DNA from: JBCBSS01 sp039819065
GTDB lineage: Bacteria; Bacteroidota; Bacteroidia; Cytophagales; Cyclobacteriaceae
Assembly (NCBI GenBank): GCA_039819065.1
Contig: JBCBSS010000047.1
Span: 1-46,857 of the forward strand
DNA length: 46,857 nucleotides
Direction of reading: 5' to 3'
Made by a program: the position numbers and the translations under genes
Notes under the pieces: generated by a model
What the model was told of the DNA's origin: nothing
The model's input: only the letters and a program-made list of their open reading frames with translations
The model's database searches: none
Part shown: positions 35,951 through 45,065 of the stretch, piece after piece
Layout: every line of letters starts with the position of its first letter
Position numbering within the stretch: position 1 is the first letter of the stretch

Positions 35951-36290
35951 AGTTTGAGTTTGGAGTGAGGAGGGGGAATAAACTCCTCTAGACTCACACT
36001 TAAACTGTTGTTTTCTAATGTTTTTGGTTCCATAAATGTATAAATAGAGTTTGAGTAGAGAGGGGGCTAGTCCTCACTCCAAACTCAAACTCAAACTGTT
36101 GCTGTTTTAGTGCCATTGGACCTCTGGTAATATATAGTTGGAGTTAGAGTTAGAGTTTGAGTGAGGAGTGGAATTAAACCCTCAAGACTCATACTCAAAC
36201 TGTTGCTGTTTTAGTGCTATTGGACTTCTGGTAATATATAGTTGGAGTTTGAGTGAGGAGTAGGGACTAGTCTCTCAAAACTCGCACTCC
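35951..36290. repeat. GAGTTTGAG-type palindromic repeats, four units
   Basis: Four imperfect inverted repeats have left arms like AGTTTGAGTGAGGAG and right arms like CTCAAGACTCATACTCAAACT. They lie at 35951-36006, 36046-36097, 36136-36201 and 36240-36290. The spacer TGTTGCTGTTTTAGTG to TATATAGTTGGAGTT occurs twice, 104 bp apart (36098 and 36202), so the last three units form a tandem array. There is no gene in this stretch, and the last unit ends 5 nt before the four-helix gene. Confidence 0.85.
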
Positions 36291-36295
36291 TGCTA

Positions 36296-36643
36296 CTATT
36301 TCTGAAGCCCTTTGATTAACGCGAAAAGCATTTTTGATATTTCTTCAAGTCTAGTATAGAATGCTTGAAAATGTTCTGTCTCGATTTGTTTATTGTCATG
36401 CAAATAATCGAAAATGGAGACACATTCAAAAGCCGACCCACGAGCTATAACATAGAAGTTTCTTTTGTCTGGCTTCGTAAACCTACCTGCTCCTTCGGCT
36501 ATATTGAGCATTATACTAAAAGCTGCTCTCCTGAGTTGATTATGAGTGGTTCTGTCTACTGAACTACTTTCTAAAAATGGCGTCACTCTTCTGTTAAATT
36601 CTTTAGTCTTTGAATAAACCTGTAGCTTTTCAAAATCAAACAT
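36296..36643 (-). CDS. Four-helix-bundle protein, S23 / 23S rRNA intervening-sequence type
   Basis: The 115-aa protein starts MFDFEKLQVYSKTKEFNRRV and contains the family hallmarks LRRAAFSIMLNIAEGAGRFT and DKRNFYVIARGSAFECVSIF, matching the four-helix-bundle family first seen in 23S rRNA intervening sequences (TIGR02436-like). The conserved NIAEG core is intact. Function is unknown for the family; members bind nucleic acid or act as mobile-element passengers by inference. The frame could extend upstream through the tRNA gene, but that is non-coding, so the ATG at 36643 is used. Palindromic repeats directly abut both ends. Confidence 0.9.
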   Translation of the reverse strand: MFDFEKLQVYSKTKEFNRRVTPFLESSSVDRTTHNQLRRAAFSIMLNIAEGAGRFTKPDKRNFYVIARGSAFECVSIFDYLHDNKQIETEHFQAFYTRLEEISKMLFALIKGLQK

Positions 36644-36653
36644 GCTTACCGGA

Positions 36654-36732
36654 AGTTTGAGCGAGAGTTTGGGTAGGGAGGGGAAAAGTATTAGAGTGTG
36701 GTTTCTATTCACTCGAAACTCACACTCTAACT
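36654..36732. repeat. GAGTTTGAG-type palindrome upstream of the four-helix gene
   Basis: A left arm starting AGTTTGAGCGAGAGTTTGGG and a right arm ending ACTCGAAACTCACACTCTAA surround about 35 bp. It is the same family as 35951-36290. It lies 10 bp from the start codon and 6 bp from the 3' end of the tRNA gene. Confidence 0.8.
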
Positions 36733-36738
36733 TTAATG

Positions 36739-36812
36739 TGGAGAAGATGGGAGTCGAACCCACGACCTCTTGACTGCCAGTCAAGCGCTCTAGCCAGCTG
36801 AGCTACATCCCC
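36739..36812 (-). tRNA. tRNA-Ala (anticodon GGC)
   Basis: The 74-nt cloverleaf begins GGGGATGTAGCTCAGCTGG. The anticodon arm CTTGA-CTGGCAG-TCAAG places GGC at positions 34-36. The T arm is GTGGG-TTCGACT-CCCAT. The acceptor stem has one T-T mismatch, and the discriminator is A. CCA is not encoded. It reads GCC (and GCU) alanine codons. Confidence 0.95.
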
Positions 36813-36859
36813 GAATTGGTTTGCAAATATAAGTCAAAAATTTATTGCTATACAAACCA

Positions 36860-37348
36860 TTAAAATGGCCTTCTGGCTGTAATGAATCTTTTTTGATAGT
36901 AATTAGAATAAAGATTGGTTTCGATTACCCCAAGTTTAGACGAAGAGTGAATAAACTTCACGTCTTTCAATCCTCTTACTTCTGTGACCAAACCCACATG
37001 AGTGATTCTTCTCTTTTTCTTACCTGTGGCGAAGAAGACTAAGTCTCCTGGCATTAAGTTTTTCATTTTTACTTTCTCACCGATTGTACTTTGATCCTTT
37101 GAGGTTCTGGGAAGAGGAAAATTGATGGCATTGTATGAACATTGCAACAACCCTGAGCAATCCATACCACTGCGGGTAGTGCCTCCATATCGATATGGTG
37201 TACCGATGTATGTACGTGCCGTTTTTATTACAGTGTTGATCCTTTGTTCTCGAACCCTGGCCTTCTTGGCCGACCCACAGCTTGTCAATAATATTAACAG
37301 AACCAATAGAAAAGAAGTATTGAAAACTACACGGCTTTGCTGCATCAT
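36860..37348 (-). CDS. NlpC/P60-family lipoprotein peptidase
   Basis: The 162-aa protein has a lipoprotein signal ending LLTSC (lipidated C24). A C-terminal NlpC/P60 domain begins near residue 40. The catalytic Cys64 is in SGMDCSGL, His117 in RITHVGLV and the third residue His134 in FIHSSS. YIGTPYRYGG and MPGDLVFF are family motifs. It likely cleaves D-Glu-diaminopimelate-type peptide links in peptidoglycan from the outer-membrane inner leaflet. Two adjacent ATGs occur at the start. It is monocistronic. Confidence 0.93.
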   Translation of the reverse strand: MMQQSRVVFNTSFLLVLLILLTSCGSAKKARVREQRINTVIKTARTYIGTPYRYGGTTRSGMDCSGLLQCSYNAINFPLPRTSKDQSTIGEKVKMKNLMPGDLVFFATGKKKRRITHVGLVTEVRGLKDVKFIHSSSKLGVIETNLYSNYYQKRFITARRPF

Positions 37349-37706
37349 TCCGTCTTACTTGTTGAGTTGTTGACTAAATCTCTGCTAATAAAAGGAAAAA
37401 TCGACTATTCTAATAGAACGAGGAAAACATATTGATCAGTCTATAGCCTAAATAAAAATGCCTCTAAAACCGGCTGCAATCGAATGAGTTAAAACCAAAG
37501 GTTAAAAGCCTTTTGGCTAATTCATTTAGTTTCAAGATTATATCTTAGTCACCTTTAGAAATTTACAATTTCACCTCCTAACTTTAGTCGTAGATAAGTA
37601 ATTAATATAGTCGATGAGATTTCCTTTATAAAGGAAATGAAGAGCAGGCGAAGCATGAGCAAAATGGAATAGCATTTAACTTCGTCGAACCGAAAACGCA
37701 GACGAT
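37349..37706. other. Intergenic region before the oxidoreductase gene
   Basis: About 358 bp between divergent genes, with no convincing ORF. A short AGCC-TTTT-GGCT hairpin occurs near 37505-37520. Promoters could not be assigned. Confidence 0.45.
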
Positions 37707-40658
37707 TTGATCAATACTGAAACATTCAAGGCACTGTCAGGCCAGTTAGAAGGGGAGTTATTCTGGGATAAGACCTTGCGTACATTGTATGCGACTGATG
37801 CTTCGGCGTATCGTGAACTACCCCAAGCTGTAGCTTTACCTAAGACCGTTGCCGACATTCAAAAGTTGGTAAACTTTGCCAGCGAACATAAAACATCCCT
37901 GATACCCAGAACGGCGGGCACCTCTCTAGCCGGTCAGGTAGTGGGGTCGGGCATAGTAGTAGATGTATCGAAGCATTTTACTGGCATTCTGGAAGTCAAT
38001 GAAGTAGAAAAATGGGTGAGGGTTCAACCGGGCGTAATCCGCGACGAACTCAATATGCATCTGGCCAATTACGGTCTGTTCTTTGGCCCTGAAACCTCCA
38101 CCGCCAATCGTGCTATGATTGGAGGCATGATAGGCAATAATTCATGCGGTTCTAACTCAGTGGTATATGGTAGTACCCGTGATCATCTGTTGTCTGTCAG
38201 TGCTGTACTGGCCGATGGAACATTAGTAGAGTTTGAATCACTAGATAAGACAACGCTCCAATCCAAGTGCGAAGGTGCTGAAGTTTCAGGTGATTTGGAG
38301 CAGCAAATATACCAGGGCGTACATGAGTTACTCTCAGATCAAAATGTACAAAACGAAATAGACAGGGAGTTCCCCAAGGCCAGCATCCCAAGAAGAAATA
38401 CAGGTTACGCTGTAGATCTATTGAAGAATACGGAGCCCTTTACCGCTACCAATGAACCTTTCAACTTCTGTAAACTCTTGGCTGGTTCTGAAGGAACATT
38501 GGCGTTCATAACAGAGGCGAAGCTGAGTGTAAACCCGCTGCCGCCTAAAGAAATAGGGCTACTTTGTGTGCACTTTGAATCCATTTATGATTCGCTCTTG
38601 GGTAATCTGATAGCATTGAAGTATCAGCCTAGTGCTTGTGAGTTGATGGATCACTACATTTTTGAATGCACTAAAAACAATATCGAGCAGCGTGCCAATC
38701 GCTTTTTCGTGAAAGGCGATCCGAAAGCTGTTTTAGTGGTAGAGATTAGGGGAGAGACTATTGATGAGGTGGAAAGGCAAATTAAGGAACTGGAGGAAGA
38801 GTTAAAGACTGCTGGTTTAGGCTATCATTTTCCTGTAGTTACTGGCGCCGATACGAAAAAGGTCTGGAACCTTAGAAAAGCTGGCCTCGGCTTGTTATCA
38901 AACATGCCCGGTGATGCAAAGCCAGTACCGGTCATAGAAGATACTGCTGTAGATGTAGAAGACTTGCCTGATTACATTAAAGACTTCAATGAGATTCTCA
39001 AGAAGCACGATCTCTATTCCGTTCACTATGCCCATGCAGGTTCTGGTGAATTGCACCTTAGGCCTATCATAGACCTCAAGACTGCGGAAGGTAATAGGCT
39101 GTTTAGAATCATTGCTGATGAGATAGCTCATTTAGTGAAAAAGTATAAAGGTTCTTTGAGCGGCGAACATGGCGATGGTAGGTTACGAGGAGAGTTCATT
39201 CCGTTCATGATCGGTGAGAAGAACTATGAGCTACTAAAGCAAGTGAAACGTTTGTGGGATCCTCATAATGTTTTCAACCCAGGGAAAATCGTGGATACAC
39301 CATCTATGAATTCTTCGCTACGATTTACACCGGGGCAGGGGACAAGACAGGTAAAGACTGTTTTGAATTTCGGTGATACCCAAGGCATACAACGTGCAGC
39401 GGAACAATGTAATGGCTCAGGCGATTGCAGAAAGACGGAATTGACCGGAGGAACCATGTGCCCTTCTTATATGGCTACCCGTAATGAGAAAGAAACCACA
39501 CGTGCGAGGGCCAACATATTGCGAGAAACCATCACCCGTTCTACCGATAACGACCCCTTGGTGAGCGAAGAAATATATGAGGTCATGGATCTTTGCTTGT
39601 CTTGTAAAGGTTGTAAATCCGAATGCCCCTCTAATGTGGATGTTGGTAAAATGAAAGCAGAGTTTTTGCATCATTATCAGGAAGCAAGAGGTATTAAGTT
39701 ACGTACGAAGCTCATTGCCAACTTTACTAAGTTGAACAAGCTGGCATCCCTTGCGCCATGGGCTTACAACTTTGTTTTTACCAACAGTGCTACCTCTAAA
39801 TTAGCCAAAAACATTTCTGGTTTTGCAGCTGACAGGTCGATACCATTGCTGGCCAAGACCACACTTAAAAGCTGGTATCAAAAGAATAGAAAGCACAACT
39901 TTGGTGAGCAAAAAACACAGGTCTCTCGCGGAAAGGTGTATCTCTTTTGTGATGAATTTACCAACTACAATGATGCAAACATTGGTATCACCACCATACA
40001 ATTACTGACAAGATTGGGCTATGAAGTAATCATACCTGCGCATGTAGAAAGCGGGCGTACATTCCTGTCTAAAGGGTTGCTAAAACAAGCCAAATCGATA
40101 GCCCTTAAAAACATCAGCTTGCTCAAAGGTATCGTTACGGAAAACTCTCCCTTAATTGGTATAGAACCTTCGGCTATTCTCACCTTCAGAGATGAATATG
40201 TAGACTTAGCCGATCCGGATACAATGGATGACGCCAAAGCGCTAGCCAAAAACACCTTCACTATTGAGGAGTTCCTCGCCCAGGAATTGGATAAAGGGGC
40301 TTTGAGTCAGGATTTGTTTAGTAGTGAAGAAAGGACAATTAAACTACACGGCCATTGCCATCAAAAGGCGCTCTCTTCATTGACGCCGACCAAGAAAATA
40401 CTTTCACAGCCGCCTGGATATCAAGTACATTTGATCCGTTCAGGGTGCTGTGGTATGGCAGGATCATTCGGTTATGAGAAAGAGCATTATGATATCTCTA
40501 TGCAAATCGGTGAACTGGTGCTGTTCCCAACCGTAAGACAGCAACCTGAAGATGTGATCATCGCTGCACCCGGAACTAGCTGCCGCCACCAAATCAAAGA
40601 CGGCACAGGTAGAATAGCCAAGCACCCTGTGGAGATATTGTATGAGGCTTTGAGGTAA
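37707..40658 (+). CDS. FAD-linked and Fe-S oxidoreductase, GlcD/GlcF-like fusion
   Basis: The 983-aa fusion starts at a TTG, because an in-frame stop at 37677-37679 leaves no upstream ATG. Residues about 1-470 form an FAD_binding_4/FAD-oxidase unit (PRTAGTSLAGQVVGSG, MIGGMIGNNSCGSNSVVYGS and SGEHGDGRLRGEFIP). About 555-645 holds two 4Fe-4S clusters (CNGSGDCRK, MCPSYMATRNE, CLSCKGCKSECPSNVD). About 865-975 has a cysteine-rich CCG domain (HGHCHQKALS, SGCCGMAGSFGYE). Such proteins oxidise D-lactate, glycolate or D-2-hydroxyglutarate and pass electrons to the respiratory chain at the inner membrane (YdiJ-like). The substrate is not certain. Confidence 0.92.
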   Translation: MINTETFKALSGQLEGELFWDKTLRTLYATDASAYRELPQAVALPKTVADIQKLVNFASEHKTSLIPRTAGTSLAGQVVGSGIVVDVSKHFTGILEVNEVEKWVRVQPGVIRDELNMHLANYGLFFGPETSTANRAMIGGMIGNNSCGSNSVVYGSTRDHLLSVSAVLADGTLVEFESLDKTTLQSKCEGAEVSGDLEQQIYQGVHELLSDQNVQNEIDREFPKASIPRRNTGYAVDLLKNTEPFTATNEPFNFCKLLAGSEGTLAFITEAKLSVNPLPPKEIGLLCVHFESIYDSLLGNLIALKYQPSACELMDHYIFECTKNNIEQRANRFFVKGDPKAVLVVEIRGETIDEVERQIKELEEELKTAGLGYHFPVVTGADTKKVWNLRKAGLGLLSNMPGDAKPVPVIEDTAVDVEDLPDYIKDFNEILKKHDLYSVHYAHAGSGELHLRPIIDLKTAEGNRLFRIIADEIAHLVKKYKGSLSGEHGDGRLRGEFIPFMIGEKNYELLKQVKRLWDPHNVFNPGKIVDTPSMNSSLRFTPGQGTRQVKTVLNFGDTQGIQRAAEQCNGSGDCRKTELTGGTMCPSYMATRNEKETTRARANILRETITRSTDNDPLVSEEIYEVMDLCLSCKGCKSECPSNVDVGKMKAEFLHHYQEARGIKLRTKLIANFTKLNKLASLAPWAYNFVFTNSATSKLAKNISGFAADRSIPLLAKTTLKSWYQKNRKHNFGEQKTQVSRGKVYLFCDEFTNYNDANIGITTIQLLTRLGYEVIIPAHVESGRTFLSKGLLKQAKSIALKNISLLKGIVTENSPLIGIEPSAILTFRDEYVDLADPDTMDDAKALAKNTFTIEEFLAQELDKGALSQDLFSSEERTIKLHGHCHQKALSSLTPTKKILSQPPGYQVHLIRSGCCGMAGSFGYEKEHYDISMQIGELVLFPTVRQQPEDVIIAAPGTSCRHQIKDGTGRIAKHPVEILYEALR

Positions 40659-40696
40659 ACTTCTATTCAGTGTAGTCGGTATCTTGGGCCGGTCAA

Positions 40697-40896
40697 TGTC
40701 ATTACGAACCTGACGAAGGAAGGCGAAGTAATCTGTGAGCTATAAGAGAATACTCGGTTGAACTTGAGGTTATCCTTTGTAAGCCGAGTGTTTCCACCCA
40801 GTGCTTAAAAGAACCAGAACCGTCAGGTCGGAAGACCAGACTACACTTTAAACTCAAGATTGCTTCTTCACTCGTACTTCGCTCATCGCAATGACA
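40697..40896. repeat. Dispersed palindromic element of the TGTCATTGCGAGG family
   Basis: The ~200-bp element has outer arms (40697-40732 and about 40859-40896) matching the ends of the 25.1-26.3 kb units in reverse orientation. The interior is longer and different, with nested ACTCGG/CCGAGT (40752-40789) and GGTC/GACC hairpins. The remainder of 40659-41151 shows no gene. Confidence 0.8.
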
Positions 40897-41151
40897 GGAA
40901 TAGCTACTGAATCGCTCAATCGATTGATAGTGATAAGTAGCTCGATTCACCTGTCTTAATTGACCTATACGAAACTATTTACTTCTACATATTTCAATTT
41001 ATTTCTAAGCTCGGTTATTAATTGGGTTGCCCTTCACTCATTATGGATTAAATCCAGGCTTAAAGGACCCATCTGAAGTTTAATATTTCCACCTTAATAT
41101 TTGCTGGCTAGAATCCTTAAGCTAACTTCACTGATCAACTAAAACCAAACT

Positions 41152-43053
41152 ATGTGCGGCATCACCGGCATATTTGCATTTAATCAGGTAGGGGCATTTA
41201 ATCTCATCAATCTCGCTGCTGCTACCCAAAAGCTGGAGAAAAGAGGCCCCGATAATCAAGGGCTTTACAATGACGAATTCGTTGGGTTAGGACATAGAAG
41301 GCTTTCTATTATCGACACGAGCTACCATGGCAATCAACCGATGTGGGATGCCAGTGGAAGATACTGCATAGTCTTTAATGGTGAGATATATAACTATCGG
41401 GAGCTACGGAAAGCATTAGAAGGCAAGCAGGTCGAATTCAGGTCGCAAACTGATACTGAAGTACTGTTATATCTTTTCATCCACGAAGGCAAGGCATGCC
41501 TCGAACGACTCAATGGTTTCTTTGCCTTTGCTATTTATGATAAGCAGGAGCAGAGCATATTCATCGCTCGGGATAGAATGGGCATAAAGCCGCTATACTA
41601 CTATCAAGATGAAGATAAATTTCTTTTTGCGTCAGAAATGAAATCGATCATCGCCTATGGTTTAGAAAAAGAAATAGACTTTACCTCGCTTTACCAATAT
41701 CTCCAATTGAACTATATCACTGCTCCCAATACCATTCTTAAGGGAGTGAAGAAACTACCGCCAGGACATTGGCTGAAGTTAGTGGGTAATGAAGTTAGTG
41801 TTGAATCATTCTACTCGATACCATACAATAGAGAGCGACTAGTAAGCGGAGACTATAAAGCGCAGCAAAGGCGACTGAGTGAGTTGTTGGAATCGGCAGT
41901 ACAAAAGCGATTGGTGGCGGATGTGCCTCTCGGTGCCTTTTTGAGTGGTGGCATCGATTCTTCGGTGATAGCTGCTCTGGCTAGCAAACACAAGCCAGAT
42001 TTACATACATTTTCTATCGGCTACAAAGACGAAAAGTTCTTTGATGAAACTGAATACGCACGTCTGGTCGCCCAAAAACTGAACACTGAGCACACCGTTT
42101 TCTCTTTGACCAATGACGATCTTTTTGCTCACCTATTTAGTATTCTTGACTACATAGACGAGCCTTTTGCTGATTCGTCAGCCATCGCGGTGAATATTCT
42201 CAGTATGGAAACCCGTAAGCATGCCACGGTAGCTTTGTCTGGTGATGGGGCGGACGAAATGTTTGCCGGATATAACAAGCACGCTGCCGCCCTGAAGGTC
42301 ATTCAAGGAGGGAAGGCGGCCAACATGGTGAAATCATTATTACCAGTGTGGAAAAGAATGCCCAAGAGTCGTAGTAATCCCTTGGCCAATAAATTTCGCC
42401 AGCTACAGCGGTTTGCAGAAGGAATGCACCTTACAGCGCCTGAACGATATTGGAGATGGGCCTCTTTTGTAGACGAAGGTGTGGCAGCCAGACTATTGCA
42501 TGAAAAGGTAGTTGAGTCCGTATCATTTGAGGAATACTACTGGCGCAAGGAATCACTGCTACAAGGCATTCCAGAATCTGGTGAAAAAATAAGTGATTTA
42601 TTATATGCCGATATGCAAATGGTATTGCCGGATGACATGCTCACAAAAGTGGATCGTATGTCAATGGCTAACAGCCTGGAAGTAAGAGTGCCTTTCCTGG
42701 ATCACGACGTGGTTAACTATGTTTTCAGCCTTCCGGACGAGTATAAGATCAACGGCCAGATACGTAAGCGTATTCTACAAGATACGTTTAGACAAGTACT
42801 TCCTGAAAGACTTTACCGCAGGCCCAAAAAAGGCTTTGAAGTACCATTGCTCAAGTGGTTTCGTAAAGAACTCAAAGGCATGATAACCGAAGACTATCTA
42901 AAGGACGCCTTCATAGAGGAACAGGGCATATTTGATCTTGAGACCATACAAGGCCTTAAGAAACAGCTTTTCTCTTCGAATCCAGGAGACGTTCATGCCA
43001 GAATATGGGGATTGCTGGTCTTCCAACACTGGTGGCGCCGGTATTTCAGCTAG
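41152..43053 (+). CDS. asnB: Asparagine synthase (glutamine-hydrolysing)
   Basis: The 633-aa enzyme makes asparagine from aspartate, ATP and glutamine. The N-terminal class II glutaminase starts MCGITGIF, so Cys2 is the nucleophile after Met removal, with KRGPDNQG, GHRRLSIID and FNGEIYNY. The synthetase domain has the PP-loop LSGGIDSSVIAALA (~264), SGDGADEMFAGY and PDDMLTKVDRMSMANSLEVR. The length suits the about 600-630-aa clade often found in exopolysaccharide loci as well as biosynthetic AsnB. No glycosyltransferases are adjacent here, so a housekeeping role is likely. Confidence 0.94.
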   Translation: MCGITGIFAFNQVGAFNLINLAAATQKLEKRGPDNQGLYNDEFVGLGHRRLSIIDTSYHGNQPMWDASGRYCIVFNGEIYNYRELRKALEGKQVEFRSQTDTEVLLYLFIHEGKACLERLNGFFAFAIYDKQEQSIFIARDRMGIKPLYYYQDEDKFLFASEMKSIIAYGLEKEIDFTSLYQYLQLNYITAPNTILKGVKKLPPGHWLKLVGNEVSVESFYSIPYNRERLVSGDYKAQQRRLSELLESAVQKRLVADVPLGAFLSGGIDSSVIAALASKHKPDLHTFSIGYKDEKFFDETEYARLVAQKLNTEHTVFSLTNDDLFAHLFSILDYIDEPFADSSAIAVNILSMETRKHATVALSGDGADEMFAGYNKHAAALKVIQGGKAANMVKSLLPVWKRMPKSRSNPLANKFRQLQRFAEGMHLTAPERYWRWASFVDEGVAARLLHEKVVESVSFEEYYWRKESLLQGIPESGEKISDLLYADMQMVLPDDMLTKVDRMSMANSLEVRVPFLDHDVVNYVFSLPDEYKINGQIRKRILQDTFRQVLPERLYRRPKKGFEVPLLKWFRKELKGMITEDYLKDAFIEEQGIFDLETIQGLKKQLFSSNPGDVHARIWGLLVFQHWWRRYFS

Positions 43054-43168
43054 TTACATTCACGCTCATATCATCGATTGATCAAACCCTTTCATGGTGT
43101 TAAAATCAGGCTTGGAATAGAATGATTTTAATATTTAATTTCAATTACACTAAAAACCATGAAAGACA

Positions 43169-44473
43169 ATGAATACAATTAAAAAATCAATTTGGATATT
43201 GGTCCTGAGTTTATGGGCCATATCCTGTCAAGAGGAAGCGATAATTGAGCCTGACCAAGTCACTACTTCCACCGCACCAAATGGGCTGCTAAAGAAAGCA
43301 GGAAATGCAAAAACTGCTGCTAGTTACTTTCCTGCCAGTACATGGCGCTCTGGTACATTGCCCAATTCCGGTAGCTACAATTCGCGTATCGTTTCGCCAG
43401 CCAATTTGCAGTTTGTGAGTACAAAATTAGAAGGCCCTAAAATAGTGGTAAGCAATAACCCAGAGGCTTTCTATTCTGATGGTTGGCTGATGCAAACCTC
43501 CAATAAGGGTAGGGGAAGTAGCACCTACAAGCTGTCTAATGGAAAGGTTATTCTATACCTTTTCCATTTAAATCAAAGCAGCAATCGTGGAGGTAAGTAC
43601 ATCCACATTCTGGCTACCAATCCGGGTAATAGTACCATGAGGGTAACCGCAAAAGGAAAGGCCTATACCAGCTCGCAAAAGCCTTTGCCGCCAGGCCAAC
43701 CAGGTACAGGACCAAGTTATGCCGTTGCTAATGATTGGTTGAACAATAACCTGACTACCAAATCATCCGGTTCCATCGGTCGTTATGGTGCTTATGAGAT
43801 CGCCAGAATTTATGTGCCCTACAATAAGTTCGTAGACGGGCGTTATGAGATCAGTATTGCCGGTGAAGCACTTTTCTATGTGGTAGCCACTTCGAATGGC
43901 AGCACCAGTACCGCTATTAACCTTTCTCAGAGCACGGCGGCCAGCGGTTTGATCGCATCATCAAGTGCCAGCACTTTTGGGCGCTCGGCCGGCATCTATA
44001 CGTCATCAGAATTGAACGGTACTTATACTGTTGACCTACCTTCGAGTACTGGCCATATTGGTTTTTGCTTCAATACCACTTCTAAGTTCAACAGTAACTG
44101 GCAGGAGCAAAGCCCCAGTGCTGTGATGCGATTGTCAGATTCTTCGCCCAGGCACTATGGCGATTATGGGCTAGAATTCTACCAGCGGTTTACCATTAGG
44201 AATACTTCCAATAGAACACGAACGGTGAGATTCTATGTGGCCTCTAACAACCATTCCCAAAACTCAGGAGTGCGGAATGATCAATTGACCTATAATGGTC
44301 CAGTCAAACTCAACGGTGTCAGAAAGACGCTCTGGATGAGAGGTAATAATCCAAAACGGCAATTAGCACAGTGGAATATTCCAGCCAACGGTACTTTTAA
44401 TGCCACGCTAGAAGGCTACTTTCCAGGGCTTTTGACAGTAGGGCAGCAAATTATTTTGGAAACGGTTAATTAG
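43169..44473 (+). CDS. Surface lipoprotein of unknown function
   Basis: The 434-aa product has a lipoprotein signal with lipobox AISC (C20) followed by Glu-rich residues (QEEA). The rest is Ser/Thr/Asn/Gly-rich and beta-strand-like (VILYLFHLNQSSNRGGKYIH, GRYEISIAGEALFYVVATS, YGLEFYQRFTIRNTSNRTRT), suggesting a beta-sandwich exported to the outer membrane. I recognise no family. It lies 115 nt after asnB and ends before a strong hairpin, so it is probably its own unit. Confidence 0.78.
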   Translation: MNTIKKSIWILVLSLWAISCQEEAIIEPDQVTTSTAPNGLLKKAGNAKTAASYFPASTWRSGTLPNSGSYNSRIVSPANLQFVSTKLEGPKIVVSNNPEAFYSDGWLMQTSNKGRGSSTYKLSNGKVILYLFHLNQSSNRGGKYIHILATNPGNSTMRVTAKGKAYTSSQKPLPPGQPGTGPSYAVANDWLNNNLTTKSSGSIGRYGAYEIARIYVPYNKFVDGRYEISIAGEALFYVVATSNGSTSTAINLSQSTAASGLIASSSASTFGRSAGIYTSSELNGTYTVDLPSSTGHIGFCFNTTSKFNSNWQEQSPSAVMRLSDSSPRHYGDYGLEFYQRFTIRNTSNRTRTVRFYVASNNHSQNSGVRNDQLTYNGPVKLNGVRKTLWMRGNNPKRQLAQWNIPANGTFNATLEGYFPGLLTVGQQIILETVN

Positions 44474-44500
44474 GCCAAATCAAAGTCATATTTGCGTCGT

Positions 44501-44533
44501 AGAGTTCTGATGAGCTTTGCTTATCAGAACTCT
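44501..44533. terminator. Strong hairpin downstream of the lipoprotein gene
   Basis: A 15-bp stem with one mismatch (AGAGTTCTGATGAGC / GCTTATCAGAACTCT) has a TTT loop. It lacks a clear T tract afterwards, so it may terminate or protect the 3' end of the mRNA. Confidence 0.6.
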
Positions 44534-44654
44534 AAAACTTGTAAATAACTGATATTCATTATAGTTATTTTATTTTTTGGTCATGCTCTTTTACCTTACC
44601 AAATTTTGTATTTTCTTGCGCGGCAGTTGAACAACCAAAGTAGGGACTAGACAG

Positions 44655-45065
44655 ATGATCGAACAAATCGTAAGCAAGAATTCAAAGATCCTTTACGACG
44701 CCAAGCATAATATCATGGGTATGGTATTCATAGGGGACATTAAAGATGAAGCATATAAGGAGATTTGGCTCAACGCACTCAATGTAGCTAGTGAGCACAA
44801 TGTGAAGAGAATTCTTATTGATCAACGACAAATCGGCAACGTAAGCTTTTCTGCAAGAGGTTGGGTAATGGTCAGCATGTTTCCCAAGATCAAAAAACAG
44901 TTAGGTGCCAATTTACACGGTGCTATCCTTGCTTCTAAGAATATGGTGCACAAATCAGGTGTTCAGTTTCTGGTAAAGGCCTTTCAAAAAGTGTCAGGAT
45001 TTAATATTCAGTTCTTTAATGATCAAGAGGGTGGTGTGCAATGGTTGGCTACTACTGAGGTATAG
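44655..45065 (+). CDS. SpoIIAA/STAS-like small protein
   Basis: The 136-aa protein has no signal peptide. Alternating strands and helices (NIMGMVFIGDIKDEAYKEIW, NVKRILIDQRQIGNVSF, LHGAILASKNMVHKSG) resemble the SpoIIAA-like STAS-fold family common in Bacteroidota. Such proteins may bind lipids or partner proteins; no role is established here. No conserved anti-sigma-antagonist serine is obvious. It stands alone between the lipoprotein and TPR genes. Confidence 0.65.
   Translation: MIEQIVSKNSKILYDAKHNIMGMVFIGDIKDEAYKEIWLNALNVASEHNVKRILIDQRQIGNVSFSARGWVMVSMFPKIKKQLGANLHGAILASKNMVHKSGVQFLVKAFQKVSGFNIQFFNDQEGGVQWLATTEV

Noticed and set aside
36644..36784. N-terminal extension of the four-helix-bundle gene
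   Set aside because: It would translate the palindrome and part of the tRNA-Ala gene; the family start is the ATG at 36643.
41152..43053. AsnB as part of a polysaccharide or secondary-metabolite cluster
   Set aside because: No glycosyltransferase, transporter or synthetase genes flank it in this window.
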